A stretch of 64,000 bases of DNA, taken from contig WBMZ01005357.1 in NCBI GenBank assembly GCA_013400975.1, positions 94,355 through 158,354 of the forward strand. Direction: 5' to 3'. The position numbers and the translations under genes are program-made. Of this stretch, positions 1-13,000 are shown piece by piece; the first letter of the stretch is position 1; every line of letters starts with the position of its first letter. Source of the DNA: Atrichornis clamosus (Eukaryota > Chordata > Aves > Passeriformes > Menuridae). A model generated the notes under the pieces. The model searched no databases. It was not told the DNA's origin and saw only the letters and a list, made by a program, of their open reading frames with translations.

Positions 1-1302
1 GAGTCAGAAGGATGAGTACAAGAAAGATTTTGTTGTTGATGTTGCATATTTGGTTGGTTGGTTTTTTTCTTTTTGCTTTATGATGCAAAAGGCAACTTAG
101 AAGTTTGCAGCATTTCAATTCACAGGTGAATAAATAAATAAAATAGTCTTTGCTGCAGAAATCTAAAGTTAACATTATCTTAGTCTTTTTAATAGTATTA
201 ACCTCAAGTGTTGCATAGTACAGAAGTCAGAGACGATGCTTTACTGTAATGCACCACATCTGATTTCTTTAGAATCATGCAAATATTTATAACTTCTCAA
301 TTTTAGTTTTCAGCAACCCAGCTTCCTGGTTTGTGGTGTGTGCAGCACAGAAGGTTCTCTAGTCAGGTCATGTCATGTGCACAAAAAAATCTGAAGCCGT
401 GATGTGGTCACATGGGAGGGGGAACAGGCAAGAACACTTAAGCTGGCGCTGGCTGTGTTGACTGAGATGAGAGCCTCTGCATCCTCTTTGTTTCCTTTAT
501 CTATGGTCATATTTAATGTAGCATAGAAGTTCTTAATTTTTTTATTATTGTCAGTGTAATGTAAAACACGAGTTGTGTTTTGTTTCTGGGATATGCTTTT
601 GCCAGTTGGCTTTGTATAGAGCTTGTGATGGTGCTTTGTTCATTGGATTGGCTTGATGAAAATCAAGTGTTTTGGGAATTATATTTGTATCTTGGTTCTC
701 CTGTTTGTGGCACATTTTGGAAATTCTTTCTGTGGCAAAGAACATCCGTAGTAATCTCGTGCATGTGGAAATGCCTTGCATCATGCCAGTGCACAGTTCA
801 GGGGCTTGCTGGCTAGAGACAGTGTAACCAGCCTCTGTGGCACTTCCAGACTTGTTTTTCTCTGAAGTTGGCTCCCTCAGGGCTTAGATTTACCTTTGTA
901 AGCCAGTAAACCTTTCATTAAAGGTACATTACCAGTAGGTTATTTCTGTGGCTCCGTGTTTTATCAAAGCAGTGGTGAAAAAGATAACTGCATTTAAAAA
1001 CCCATCTTAGATATTATGCTCTACATCCATCAGAAGTAAATAACAGCAAATAATCTGTTTTTTCCATCTAACACTGAAAACTTGTGGCAGAGGTTCTTTA
1101 ATGAACAGTCAGATTATTAAAACTTCGTTCTCCTCTAGACTGTCTAATTGTAATAGTATTGTAATGATGCATTAAATGACCAATAAATATATGGAAGAAC
1201 TACTTTTTTTTCTATAAGTGAGCTTAATAACTAGTCAAAGGGTATTTTGTACTGTGTACATAAGATTGTGAGGTATACTGCACGAAAATACTGAAGTGTT
1301 GA
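1..1302. other. GCLC intron 1, first visible part
   Basis: AT-rich intronic sequence with no repeat family, CpG island or conserved coding frame that I recognise. GCLC exon 1 is not here. Confidence 0.6.
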
Positions 1303-1482
1303 TTGTGGCTTTTGGTGATATCAAACAAAGGCCATGGGACTTCACTGGATGTTGAGGAAAATTTTTCAATTTCTGTTAAAGCTGCAGGTCTGAAGGAAGG
1401 TTCATATGAGGTGACTGCTACAATTGTTCCAGGTATGTGTGGTAATAGCTATCCAGTGGAAGGAGAAAGAAGCTGTCAGTAA
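1303..1482 (+). other. Exon-like open frame with consensus splice donor in GCLC intron 1
   Basis: An open frame runs from after a TGA at 1300-1302. Its best part, about 1330-1431, reads SLDVEENFSISVKAAGLKEG and then SYEVTATIVP. It stops being protein-like exactly at a strong CAG|gtatgt donor (CAG 1430-1432, gt from 1433). The alternating hydrophobic pattern resembles a beta-sandwich strand pair. A possible weak acceptor is the AG at 1329-1330. I do not recognise the protein. It could be an exon of an overlapping or alternative transcript, a retained fragment of a decayed gene, or chance. Confidence 0.3.
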
Positions 1483-1541
1483 TTAAGATTGTCCTTGAGA
1501 AAGAGCAGTGGTCCATGAGTCACCTGTGATCAGGTTTATTT

Positions 1542-1695
1542 AGAATCACAGAATGGTTTGGGTTGTAAGGGACCTTTGAAGATCATCTTGTCAAACTCCA
1601 TGCCGTGGGCAAGGACATCTTCCATTACACCAGGTTGCTGAAAGCTCCATCCAAACTGACCTTGAACACTTCCAGGGATGGGGCATGCACATCTG
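1542..1695 (-). mobile_element. CR1 LINE fragment (3' end), antisense
   Basis: The + strand reads agaatcacagaatggtttgg, then the standard CR1 tail in reverse (aagggacc, cttgaacacttccaggg, atgggg). This is the usual 5'-truncated CR1 3' end lying on the minus strand. Confidence 0.85.
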
Positions 1696-2049
1696 AGGTG
1701 GATGGTCAGGAGTGTGGTACAAGGCTAATGCAGGGTACTGTTTTTCACAGGCAGAAATGATGCAAACTTCATTGCTTTTCTCTCAAAAAGCTTGTCTTCA
1801 GATCATTCTTCTAAATTTTCTTCTATTATATAATCTTCTTGGCACCTTACTTCTGAGCTTACTAAAGTCCAGATTCTATACTTACCTATGTTTTCATAGG
1901 CAGAAGTGCCTCATGGCAAATACTTTGAATGTTGAAAGTATTTTAACATCTAACTCTAGAGCAGAGCCTTCACTCTCAACTATTAGATGGATTTTGTTCC
2001 CTGTGTGCTTAGCATGATAGTGTTAAATTGAGGGTGCAAGGAGGGGTTT

Positions 2050-2695
2050 TCATGTTGGGAAGCAGACTTCTACCGAGGCAAGTATTTGGACAATGACATG
2101 ATGTTGATATCCAGGCATTGGAAAGATAAATTACTTGTTGGTAGAATTGCCTTGTTAAGGTTTAGGGCTTGACGTGCTTCAGTGATCTCGGATCTAGGGA
2201 GAGGAATTAGCAAAGCTTGGGGAAAAGGATGTACTACTGATAGTGGACACAAAGAACACAACATTTACGGGCCACAAGGACGTTTGGCAGTACTCCCAAG
2301 TAAGGAAGACACTAAAAAAGCCAACTCAGCAACTGTGTTGAGATCAGTTCCAACTGGATAAAAGGTGATTCAGGCAGGGAGAGATTCCCCCACCAGTTCA
2401 TGGTTCACTGACTCAAGAAACCCACCGACTCAAAAGAAGAGAAGGACTGAGCATGTGGACTAATTAGTATGAGAAGCAAGAGAATCATTTAACTAATAGA
2501 AGGTAGAATGCTAATTAATAAGAGAGCTGTGTAACTTGTAGCCAAGGAACCATGGTTTCTTTCTTTGCTAAAACGTATAAATGGTGTAAAGTTTTGATGA
2601 TAGGGGAGCTAGCAGCCTTTTTATGGTTATCACCTAGCTCCCTACTTTGCATAAATTAGAATAAAGAAATATTCAGCCTTTAGTTGAGACAGGCA
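2050..2695 (+). mobile_element. Probable LTR in GCLC intron 1, sense orientation
   Basis: Promoter and polyadenylation signals sit in the order and spacing of a retroviral U3-R: TATAAA at 2576-2581 and AATAAA at 2661-2666, with the avian-LTR-like phrase tagctccctactttgcat between. The boundaries are estimates. I could not find a target duplication or a clear TG start. It could be an ERV LTR of unknown class. Confidence 0.45.
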
Positions 2696-2735
2696 TGATC
2701 CAGATTAGATATTAGAAAAAAAATGTCACCATTAT

Positions 2736-2913
2736 GGTGGTCAAGCATTGGAATAGGTTACCCAAGGAGGCAGTGGAGTCACATGTTTAAGAGGCATCTG
2801 GATCTGGCGCTCAGTAGTGGTTTAGTGTCTTAGGGGTTATACTGGCAGTATTGGGTTCACAGTTGGACTTGATGATCTTAAAGATCTCTTCCAACCTTGA
2901 CCATTTTATGATT
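2736..2913 (+). mobile_element. CR1 LINE fragment (3' end), sense
   Basis: Reads ggtcaagcattggaatagg, then ggaggcagtggagtcac, then gttggacttgatgatctta and ttccaacc, ending ttttatgatt. This is the 3' end of a CR1 in the + direction, with decayed 8-mer tail repeats. Confidence 0.88.
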
Positions 2914-5900
2914 AAATAGAAATACCTCGTCTTGGTGTGTAAATTGGCACTGCACACAGGACCACAAGCCTGTGTTTGGGATGTGTGGCATGTGTGGCAA
3001 TTTCAGTTCTCCATGTTCCTTAGGGTTCCATGCTACTAAAGGGTTGGCTCACTGATACAACTTCATTTTTAGGAGGCATGCTTTATGCAGAAATAATGTG
3101 TGTAATAATGGTCAAATAACTCAGGCATTCAAACACAATTTCAGACATGCTTACCCATTTCCAAAGCGCTCTGATCTTTCACTTTGCGACCAGACAAGTC
3201 CAGCACAACTGTTTGACTTAATGAATGGAGAGTGGTTGTGGTTCTCCACAGTTGAGAGGCTTCAAGGTCTCACTTGTAGTTGCATTTAGAGGCAACATCA
3301 GAGAATTTTCAAAAGCCTGAAATTTTCTTGGTAGACAACTGTGAGAAATGATTGTAGTAAGTGAAGTAACACCATTCTGAGTGTTAGCATTTGTTCTGTT
3401 CTGTTAGCAAGCTAATGGTGCATCCTGCTTCCCAAGAAGATTCAGCACTGGAGTGAAGTGGAGCTGGCATGGAAGTACTCCACAGATGCAGTACATTGCA
3501 AGCTAGTAGTTTAGAGGAAGGAAACCTCTAAAGAGCAGTCTTTCCTTGTGTTGGCTCATGGGTAGTTCTGTTAGAGTGTTTGCTGTAACTAAGAATTTAT
3601 TTGCTTTTTTAATGCATTTAACTGTGACCAATAATTTGTTTTATGCTGGTTCTGTGTTTGGGGAAGGTTAGATTTACAGCTTTTACATTGCAACAGTACT
3701 GGCCAAACTGTTGTTCCTTTGCCTGGTAAGGTACCACAGAACTTCTGCAAGCCAGGCAGACCAGGGCTGGTCAGAGAGATTCGTTCACTGAGGCTGCTCC
3801 GAGCACGTCTGCAGGGAGAAGCTGGGAGGCCACATCTTGTCCTCAGCAGCCTTGCAGCATGTGCTGGCCAGAGGGTAGAGATGTGGAGAGTTTGCTGCAG
3901 GGTGAGAGCACTGACTGGGAACTTGGGTCCAAAGGGACCACCTTCCTTACCGTGGCAGGGTGCACTGTCCTAGCTGGCTCTAAGCAAGGCTGCTGGTCAG
4001 CCATCTGCATCAGTAGTTTGACCTGATGTATATTGTGCTGCTTGCTAAGGAGCCTAGTTAAAATTAGAGAGAAAAGCGAATTCTAAAGAGCTCAGCAAAA
4101 TGATTAATTATGAGTGTTGGGTGAAACCCCTCATATGGCCTTTGGGCTGGAATCTCTGCCAGGCATGCTGATTCTCTCAGCTTATCTGCATTTCTCTGAA
4201 CTTTATTGTGGATAGAAAACATGTGAGAAGTCTGTGAATGATGACCTGAACTTGAATGTAAAAATGTGTGAACTTCAAATTTGTTTCTTTTTTGGTAGGT
4301 GTAGGCTGTCTTTTGATGAGCCTAAATTGCATTCTTAAAGATGCCCATTCAGTCAGTCCCTTTGTTGTCAAGATACTCTGTGGGTTACTTGGAACTGTTG
4401 GCAGCCATCTGAAGTTTTTTTATTTTCTCATTAAAATTAATGGCAGAAGACATCTTTGAAGATTTAGTCAATGTTTCTGGAGACAAAAGTAATAGTTGTT
4501 TCTAAAGCTAGATGCATAAATGCAATATACTCACTACTGTACTTGGAATATGAAACACTTTGATTTCCTTGGGTTTGCCTTCTTGGCTTAGTGTTTCTTT
4601 AAATTTTTCGCTTACTTTCTTTTGTGAAACTTTAACTCAGTTTATAGAGAAGTACAGTGTTCTCACTACCAGCTCATTACAGCTACATTTGGAGGGGGAT
4701 TTCTGAGGCAGGAGGCTAATCACAGTAACATATTCATGTAAAGATGGACAAATGTTCAACTTTGGGGTCTCTTGAAGGCAGCTGCATCTCCTGTGTTCTT
4801 CTGTCTGCTACCCCCCTGTGTTCTTCTTTCTGCTACCCAGACAATGTGTGGGGAGGCCAGGCATGCGGTGGGCTTGGTGCCCATTCTGTGTCCATCTGTA
4901 TAACTCGTACCTGTGAACTCACACACCTCCTCTAGATTAGGCCAACTCCTAGTGAGAATGCTTTTACAAAGCAGGAGATGACGTTGAACATGGTGGGAAA
5001 CTGGGAAGTCCCTTTTTCTTTCTAACAATCAGGGTCAAGTGATACTGGAGAGACTGCTACTGGGTAATAATTAAATCAGTGCTCGAGTGTGTTCTGGTTG
5101 ACTGTAGTCTGTAGTTATCTCAGGTAGATTATTGTGGCATAATATACACAAATGACAAAATATACCATGCAAAGAATTGTGATCTTGCACAGAAACTAGA
5201 AATCATTATTTTTTCCCTAGGAGATTAAAACTTGATCTTAAAAGACATACAGGAAACGTGTATAATTGCTGGATGAGTCCCTCCAGAGTTTGTGTCTGAT
5301 CGGATTCTGTAGAATTGCAAACACTCTTGGATAATGCTGCTTGTGATTTGATCGCAAATCCCAACTGAGGATTGTGGTTTTTGTCACAGTAGCAAGCAAT
5401 AACTCTACTATAGACACTGAAGCAACCAAAGAACATGAAGCCCACAAATCTACTTACAGTGTGCTGGAAAACACCGCACAAGTTCCCTGTGTTTTGGCAA
5501 GCTGCTTTGCTATATTCATCAGACTTCTGTTCGAAATAGAAGTTAACATGGCTTGGTATGCTACAACTTTAACATCAGCATCTTGCATGAATATGAACTC
5601 CTGGGGCTGGAGCAGACATGTTTGTTAAATACGGAGGGACGTGGCACTAGACAGTGTTGGAAAATGACACTGAGGAGCACAGTGCACCTCTGGCAAGTTC
5701 TAGCTGTGAAATTGCAACCTGAATTTTTAACTATAAGTTGATATTTGAACTGATTTATGGAAGTCTTGGAGGCAGTGGTTCGAGAGCCCAACAAAAGGCA
5801 CTGTCTGTCACCACTGGTCCAGTCAGGGGGTTTGAAAGCCAGTACCTTGGTAATGCTTTTCCATGTATGACTTCTGGTTTTACGTGGTAGGCAATACATC

Positions 5901-6908
5901 GCACCTGGGGACTGCTTTGTCTTTCACACTTCCCAGAATATCACTAAGCATCCTCTGACAAATAAGTGTTAGGGAATAGAGTGTATCTGTAAGTATTGAA
6001 GGGCTGCAAGGTCCAGGTGGCTGTTGGGTTCCTATGCTCTAAAGGTCTTTATGGGAGCTTTGACAGCAAGTATGCATGGAGATTAGAAATCTTGAGATGA
6101 GGGTGTTCCAGGTTTGGCTGCTTTCAGATAATCTCTGTTAGGGGAGCATATTCTTCAGTGCTGGGATGCAGCACTGCTATCACGAGCGGTTTGTTGGATC
6201 TAGTGTGGGTTGCACCCTGGGGTAGGGACCAGGAGGCAGAGGTGTAGGGGCAAAGTACACTGCTGGACAGGAGAGGAAGAAAATGTGGCAGCAAAGCTGA
6301 ATCAGGCAGGTGGAAGGGTAGAAACCTCTGTCTTGTGCCGAGAGCTGGAGTGTCTTAATGGCAGGACTGATTCTATGTGCAACAGGTGTGGGCTTTCTGT
6401 GGTGTAAATGAGGCACGGTGCTAGTCTTTAATAGCTCCAACAAGTGATGGGTGTAAATGGATGTCTTGTTGTAGAATGACTCTAGGTTTTTTGTTTGAGG
6501 GATTTTTTGTCAGCAGCAGAGACTGTAACTCATGAGATGACAGTGAAATGTTTGTGGGTTATAGCTTGCATGGGGTTTTAATTTTTTCTTGTCTAAAAGT
6601 AATGTGGAAGCAAATACGAATTCAGGATTTTTTTGTGAAATATCTCCAACTGGAAATGGAGGGAAAGAAATTTCAAGACTGGTTTCAAGGAATTTAAATT
6701 CTTCATTCCAGATTAAATAAGCCTGCAGCCATTTTTGCCAGTGTTGCTTACTGCATTCATAGTTAGTGATGGTTTTTAAACTTATGTAAAGTTCAGTGTG
6801 ACATACCTTTTCTTTTTTCACTTGATGCTTAAAATTGTGTGCCAGTGTGTTTGTGTCTGAACAAAACCTTACGCTTTAATTGTTTGTTTTGTTTTGATTA
6901 TTTACCAG
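2914..6908. other. GCLC intron 1, remainder
   Basis: No repeat family or coding exon recognised. The last 70 bases are T-rich and lead into the exon 2 acceptor. Confidence 0.6.
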
Positions 6909-7021
6909 GTGGAATACATGTTGGTAAAATTTGACCATGAGAACAAGAAAGTGCGCTTGGTACTCTGTGGTGAAGAAGTTCTTCAAACACTGCAAGACAA
7001 GGGAGAGAAGGTAAACCCCAA
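6909..7021 (+). CDS. GCLC: GCLC exon 2
   Basis: Begins [17 protein letters not shown], equivalent to human residues 51-88. The glutamate of VEYM corresponds to Glu52, one of the acidic residues assigned to magnesium binding in the family. The acceptor has a T-rich tract ending in ttaccag. The donor is gtgagt. The exon ends two bases into an Asn codon completed by exon 3. Confidence 0.96.
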
Positions 7022-10000
7022 GTGAGTAGTTTCCAGTTTCTTTATTTAATTTGTTCTCCTGTTATGATATTGTGCAAAATTTAGTAAACCTGGCTTAACA
7101 TTCAAGTCTGCTATTGTTAAAACTGTAAACCACAGATACTGATATTTTCAGATAAATCTATGTGATTTCAGGAAGTGAAAGATTTTGTGTACACTTGCAG
7201 GCAGTCCATGCACTTTTTGTATTATGCTTTGAAATAAAGGAGGATGTAGTGGTGAGCCCACTGAAGTTGCAGTTTGGGCACTTGTTTTGTCTTGCTCTGA
7301 CATTGTGACTGTGTGTGCACAGTAGTCTGTGTCCTGTGAAGTATACATTCATGTGCCCTTGCTACCTTATCTCTGACTACAGGAGCAAGTGAGGGCAGTA
7401 TAGGCAAGTCTGTTGTCTGTAGGAGCACTCTCCCATTTTTGGAAGAATTAGGAATGTAGATGTAAAAATGGCAAGGAAGTCTTTCCCTATCCTCTCCTGT
7501 GGAATTCAGCAGTGGTCTGTATTTTCCAGTTGCTTAAAACCCCAAGAAACAAAGCTTGAGACAGATACTAAAGGTGATTGCAATTGGACGTAGGCAAATC
7601 CTGCTTATTGCACTACACAGCAGGACTATTACTGCCAAACTGTGCCTTGCTTTCTTTTCACCACCTCGTGGCAGTGAGGTACGTTGGAATGTACGTTGCG
7701 TTACTCTACCAGATAAACAAATTTAGGAGATTTTCTTGCAAGTGGTATTAAGTTCTGAAATTCTCACAAATAGTTCATCTTTTTTGAAGTTGCAGAAATA
7801 TTTAAATTGGCTATTCTTTATTATAGTCACCCAACACTCTGGAGACCAGAATATGGAAGTTACATGATTGAAGGAACGCCTGGACAGCCGTATGGGGGAA
7901 CCATGTCTGAATTCAATACTGTGCAAGACAACATGAGGAAAAGACGGCAAGAGGCTGCTTCTGTACTCAAAGAAAATGAGGCTGTTTGCACAGTGACATC
8001 ATTTCCAAGGTGAGATAGATGTTGAAGTGTAATGCCATGTTTCCTGTTCTCCTTATATACTTTTTTTCCTTACTGCATATAGCTAAACTGTACAATGAAA
8101 TAGAGAAAAATATTATGCAATTGAAATACTTTGACTTGATGTTCCAGTCTTGTTTCCTAAAATTGTTGTTGCAGCAAGACGAGCAAGAGTAAGTAAGCAT
8201 CTTGTATATTTTTAGGTTGCTTCTAACCTGTGATGATTTTGTCTTAGGACAGACTACTTGAATATTTGTAACATGCAGTGTTATGTATAGAGTAGTCTGC
8301 CATGTTGGGTTGATACAGAAAATCATATAGAAAAGGTTTCTCTTTACGTATTTTGCAAACTTTTCTTAAGTAGCAGTTTGTAAAACACGGCTAACCTGAT
8401 CTATTTTCAATGCTACTTTTCCACTAAAGTATGTGCAAGCTTCTGGTAGCTTGGAACACACAGACACTTACTGAATCTAGAGAAGAGAACATCTCTCCTG
8501 GGTTAGTAATACCCAAACAAGGGGTAGATTTCATCCTTTTTATTGTTGTAAAGAGATTCTTGAAGAAATTAAATTCAGGATGTACTTCATTACTTAGCAG
8601 AAACTGCATTTTGTGACATTTCTTTCAAATGTAATTCTAGGCAGAGATTTATTTTGTTCATTCTAACTAGCCTGGTCAGTGAAGTGAACAAAGCTAGTTA
8701 TGCTTATAATAGTGAAAAAGTTGCTCTGCAGTAGAAGAGAGGCAGCTGGCCTTACTGGCTAGTTTATTGTATAATACAGAATGCAATGGCCCAGAATTCT
8801 TGCTGAGGGCAGGAACGATACAAAATATGACTTAGTAGCAAAGTTCAGGTGCCAAAATGCCTGCATAATGCCCCATGAATGCCGTTTTAAGAACACTCTA
8901 TTGACAAAATACACTTTCTCTTCATTGGAGCTATAGTAGATGTAATAAGAGTTTATTAAAGTCCAGTGGTTAAGTAGTTCTCTGACAGGATTGGGATTTT
9001 TTTCACTGCAACCTTACAAATACATTATGTCATTTAATAAATTTTACATACAACCGTTTTGGACCTGGTCTTGCACGGAGTAAAGGGAATTCTTCATGAC
9101 TTTGTAGATACAGATAAATAGTTTTTATATCACTGTAGGAGCAATACCTTGGATTCCCATAAAAGCCAATAAATAATAAAATGTAGTTTGTTTATTACTT
9201 ATGAATCATTCCAAACATCGTTTCATCCCTCAGAGATTTGCTCTTCCTAGGCTGCCCTAATTTAGTTCATTATTTCTGCCTTTTGCTATCTTGCCACTCA
9301 AGTCCCTGTTGGCTTGACTGGAGTCTTGCTAACATATATTTCTGAGTTTTCATGGGTTTGAAGTTTTTTGCCACATTGTCTCTACAATAACACGGACATG
9401 TGCCTCTGTGCATCTGTGCATGTACATGTGTGTATAATAAAATTTGTGCATTTGAAAAGGCGAAAAAGCTTGGAGTGCTGGCAGAAGAAAGGTAAAGAAG
9501 TAAACTTATTCAAATTAAAATAACTCAGTTAAAAATGAACAATTAGAAAATGTTTAAATATTTAAAAATTCTAGCTTAGATGCTAAATGAGTGTCCCTAG
9601 TTCTTAAATTTGTGAGCCTTGGCTGCTGGACCAGAAAGTTGTTTTCTTTCTTGAGGACTGGACAGATGCAGTTTACAGTGTAGCACTTAGGTAAATGATC
9701 AAGCTGGATTAGAAGTTGTAGGATAACTTGTAGACTCAAACCAGGAAGAAGAAACAATAGTGAAAAACATTTTGAGCATAAATAATATTCCCAGAAATTT
9801 GAGTGTTTCCTGGTATTTTGAGTAGTTTTTGTAATTTTATCAGCTAACCTTTTTTTATCCTTCCAAATACTAGATCCTCTCAAGGTAACACAACCTTTTT
9901 GCCCTTCTTACTGCACAGCATGGAGAAATTAATCTATTTTACCTCCACCTTTCAAATGTTGCTTTGTCTCACCTGTACGGAAAGCTTATTCTTGTTTCAG

Positions 10001-13000
10001 GTGCCTCTGAAACACAGTGGAGCTTCCCAAAGGGGAGGGTTGTATTCTGATTAGTTTGCATCTCTCTCAGCGTTTTACATCTGATAACTGCAATTTTTCT
10101 TTGCTTATTACATTCCTCTCTTAGGGGTTTTCAGAGTTCTAGAACTGTTATGAGACCTGGGATATGTGTACCACTTGAAACTACCTCTAATTCTTACGGA
10201 GTTGGTTAAGTATATATTTTAACAGGGGTAGATTGTTGAGAGCAGAGCTGCATAAATTACTCTGGCAGTCAACCTGTATCCTCTAGATAAACTCTTTAAA
10301 GCAAGGAATGCAACTGCATGTCAGTATTAATAACAAGCACTAACACAGTCAAATGTGTGTGTACCCTGCATAATGCTGTGAAGTTTCCTGCTTCAGCCAC
10401 TGCTAATGTCCATGTTTGCTGTCTAATGATAGGCTAGTGGTCTAAAAAAAAAAAGGCTCTGTTAAGCACCACAGAAGCTGGTTGTTGGCTGGTTATCTAC
10501 TAGGATCCTAATCTCTGATCATCTGACCTTTTAAAATCACAGTCTGTTTTCCTTTCATCTTGGATCTCATTGTTGTGTTACATAGGTTAGGGTGTCCTGG
10601 GTTTACACTGCCGGAATACAAGCCAACACCAGTAGAAGGAGGAGCTTCAAAATCCCTCTTTTTTCCAGATGAAGCCATCAATAAACATCCTAGATTTAGG
10701 TAAGAATATTTGGGAAGTTGGAGAAGTTGAATATTTTGTCCATACCTAAATATCATAGACATACCTGCAAATTCTTTACATTTCTGGGATAGAGTGCACT
10801 ATGGCTAGTTGCTGCAGGTATCACAAGAACTTGGACAGAAATGGTTGTGATGGCATGTATTTTCTTTTCAAAGTGACTTAAGAAGGTAAACTGTTAACTT
10901 CAAGTAACTTTATATCATAGTTCACGCTATTACGGGTCAAAAAGTGTTTATTTTGCTGCTGCAAAATTGTTTCCAGTTGGAAATCCTGTGACTGAACGCT
11001 TCCATCACTGTTAATCCAGCTCTTGTTTAGGTATGCCACAGTGACATCTCTGTACTCAGTAGCTTGCCCTAGTTACTCTGAAAAGGACCACGTACTTCTA
11101 TAGTCTGAGAGGGGTTTTCACTGTAAGGTGAGACTTCGGACAAAGAAAATAATTCTATTTAAAAACTAAGTATACCTTTAACGTGACCTTGTATTCTTCA
11201 GGTCCATAGCCTTTTACTTCAGCCTGCTTTATCAGCATAGTACTGTGAAGTCCATCAAAATAAGACTGACTTTACTGAAGAAAAATTCAATGTTATATCT
11301 GTTATCTTAAAACAAGGAAAAGAAGCATCCTGAAAAATAAATAGGAAGCTGACATTCTGAAACCCTGAGAATTGTTGAGAAACTAGCTGCAAAAATAATT
11401 GCATAAGGAGAAAATTTCAGATAATTCAAAAACCACTTTTTTGTTGTAGTACACTGACCAGAAACATTCGACACCGAAGAGGAGAGAAGGTTGTGATAAA
11501 TGTACCAAGTGAGTAAATTCAATCTTTTTTCTTTTTCAAAATAATTTGTTTAGTCTCATGCTCTGAGTTACTGAGTACCTGTATTTTCCGTGCAGTATTT
11601 AAAGACAAGAACACGCCATCACCTTTTGTTGAAACGTTTCCTAATGACGATGGAGAAGCAGCAAAGGCAGCTAAGCCAGACTATATATACATGGATGCTA
11701 TGGGTTTTGGGATGGGAAACTGTTGTCTCCAGGTAAAGTGCATCTGCTTTCAAGATGTTACTGCACATTTTCTTCTCTAAACACTTCCCTTTCTAAGACT
11801 TAATGTTATGTCTGCTTTTGCTTTCTTCATTCAACTGATGCATTTTTACATCAGTGTGGCAAAAGGGGAGACAAAAGAACAAATGTTATGTCCAGTGTTC
11901 TGGTATATTGGGTTTTTGTGCACAGTATTTCAAGGTTTTGCTAGCAGAGGAGTGAAGGGGTGGCTGCTGTGAGAAGCTTCTGGAAGCTTCTCTCATGTCC
12001 AACAGAGCCAACACCAGCGAGCTCCCACCACTGGCTGAGGCTGAGCCCATCGATGACAGTGGTAGCACCTCTAAAATAAATACATTAAGAAGTAGGGAAA
12101 AACCTTTACAGCAACACTGCAGCCAAAGATAGGAGTGAGAATATGTGAGAGGAACAACTCTGCAGGCACCAAGGTCAGTGAAGAAGCAGAGGGAGGAGGT
12201 GTTTCAGGTGACAGAGCTGAGATTCCCCTGGAGCCTGCAGTGAAGATCACGGTGAAGCAGGAGGTTGACTGTGGAGCAGGGATCCACCTGCAGCCCCTGG
12301 AGGACCCCGCACCAAAACAGGTTGTTGCATGAAGCCCACAGTGGAGCAGGCTTCTGGCAGGACCTGCAGCCCATGGAGCAGTCAGTTTCATGTCCACCCA
12401 TGCTGGAGCAGTCAGTTCCTGAAAGACTTCACCCTCTGGAATGGACTTATGCTGGTGCAGTTCATGAAGTGTAGCCCATGGGAAGGAATATTGTGGTTTA
12501 AACCCACCCAGCAAATAAATACCATGCCATCACTCCCTCACACACATACACCCCTGACCCCGGTGGGATGAGGAGGAAATTGGAAAAAGGTGAAACTTGT
12601 GATTTGAGATAAAACCAGCTTAGTAATTGAAATAAAATATAATAATAAGAGTAATGAAAATAAGAGAAGGGGAAATAAAACTCAAGAATAAAAGTGGCAC
12701 TCAGTGGTACAGTTGCTCACAACCTGCTGACAACTGCCCAGCCAGTCCCCTAGCAGCAATCAGCCCCTCCCACCCAGCTTCCCCCAGATTATGTACTAAG
12801 CATGATGCCATATGGTATGGGATATCCCTTCAGCCAATTCGGGTCCCAGCTGTGCTCACTCCCAGTTTTTTGTGCACCTGTTTGCTGACAGAGCATGGGA
12901 AACTGAGAAGTCCTTAATTTAGAGTAAGCCCTGCTCAGCAGCAACTAAAACATCAGTGTGTTATCAACATTATTCTCATACTGAATCCAAAACACAGCAC

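Noticed and set aside
1..6908. GCLC exon 1 or promoter inside the window
   Set aside because: No CpG island and no frame matching the first 50 residues of the enzyme. It must lie upstream.
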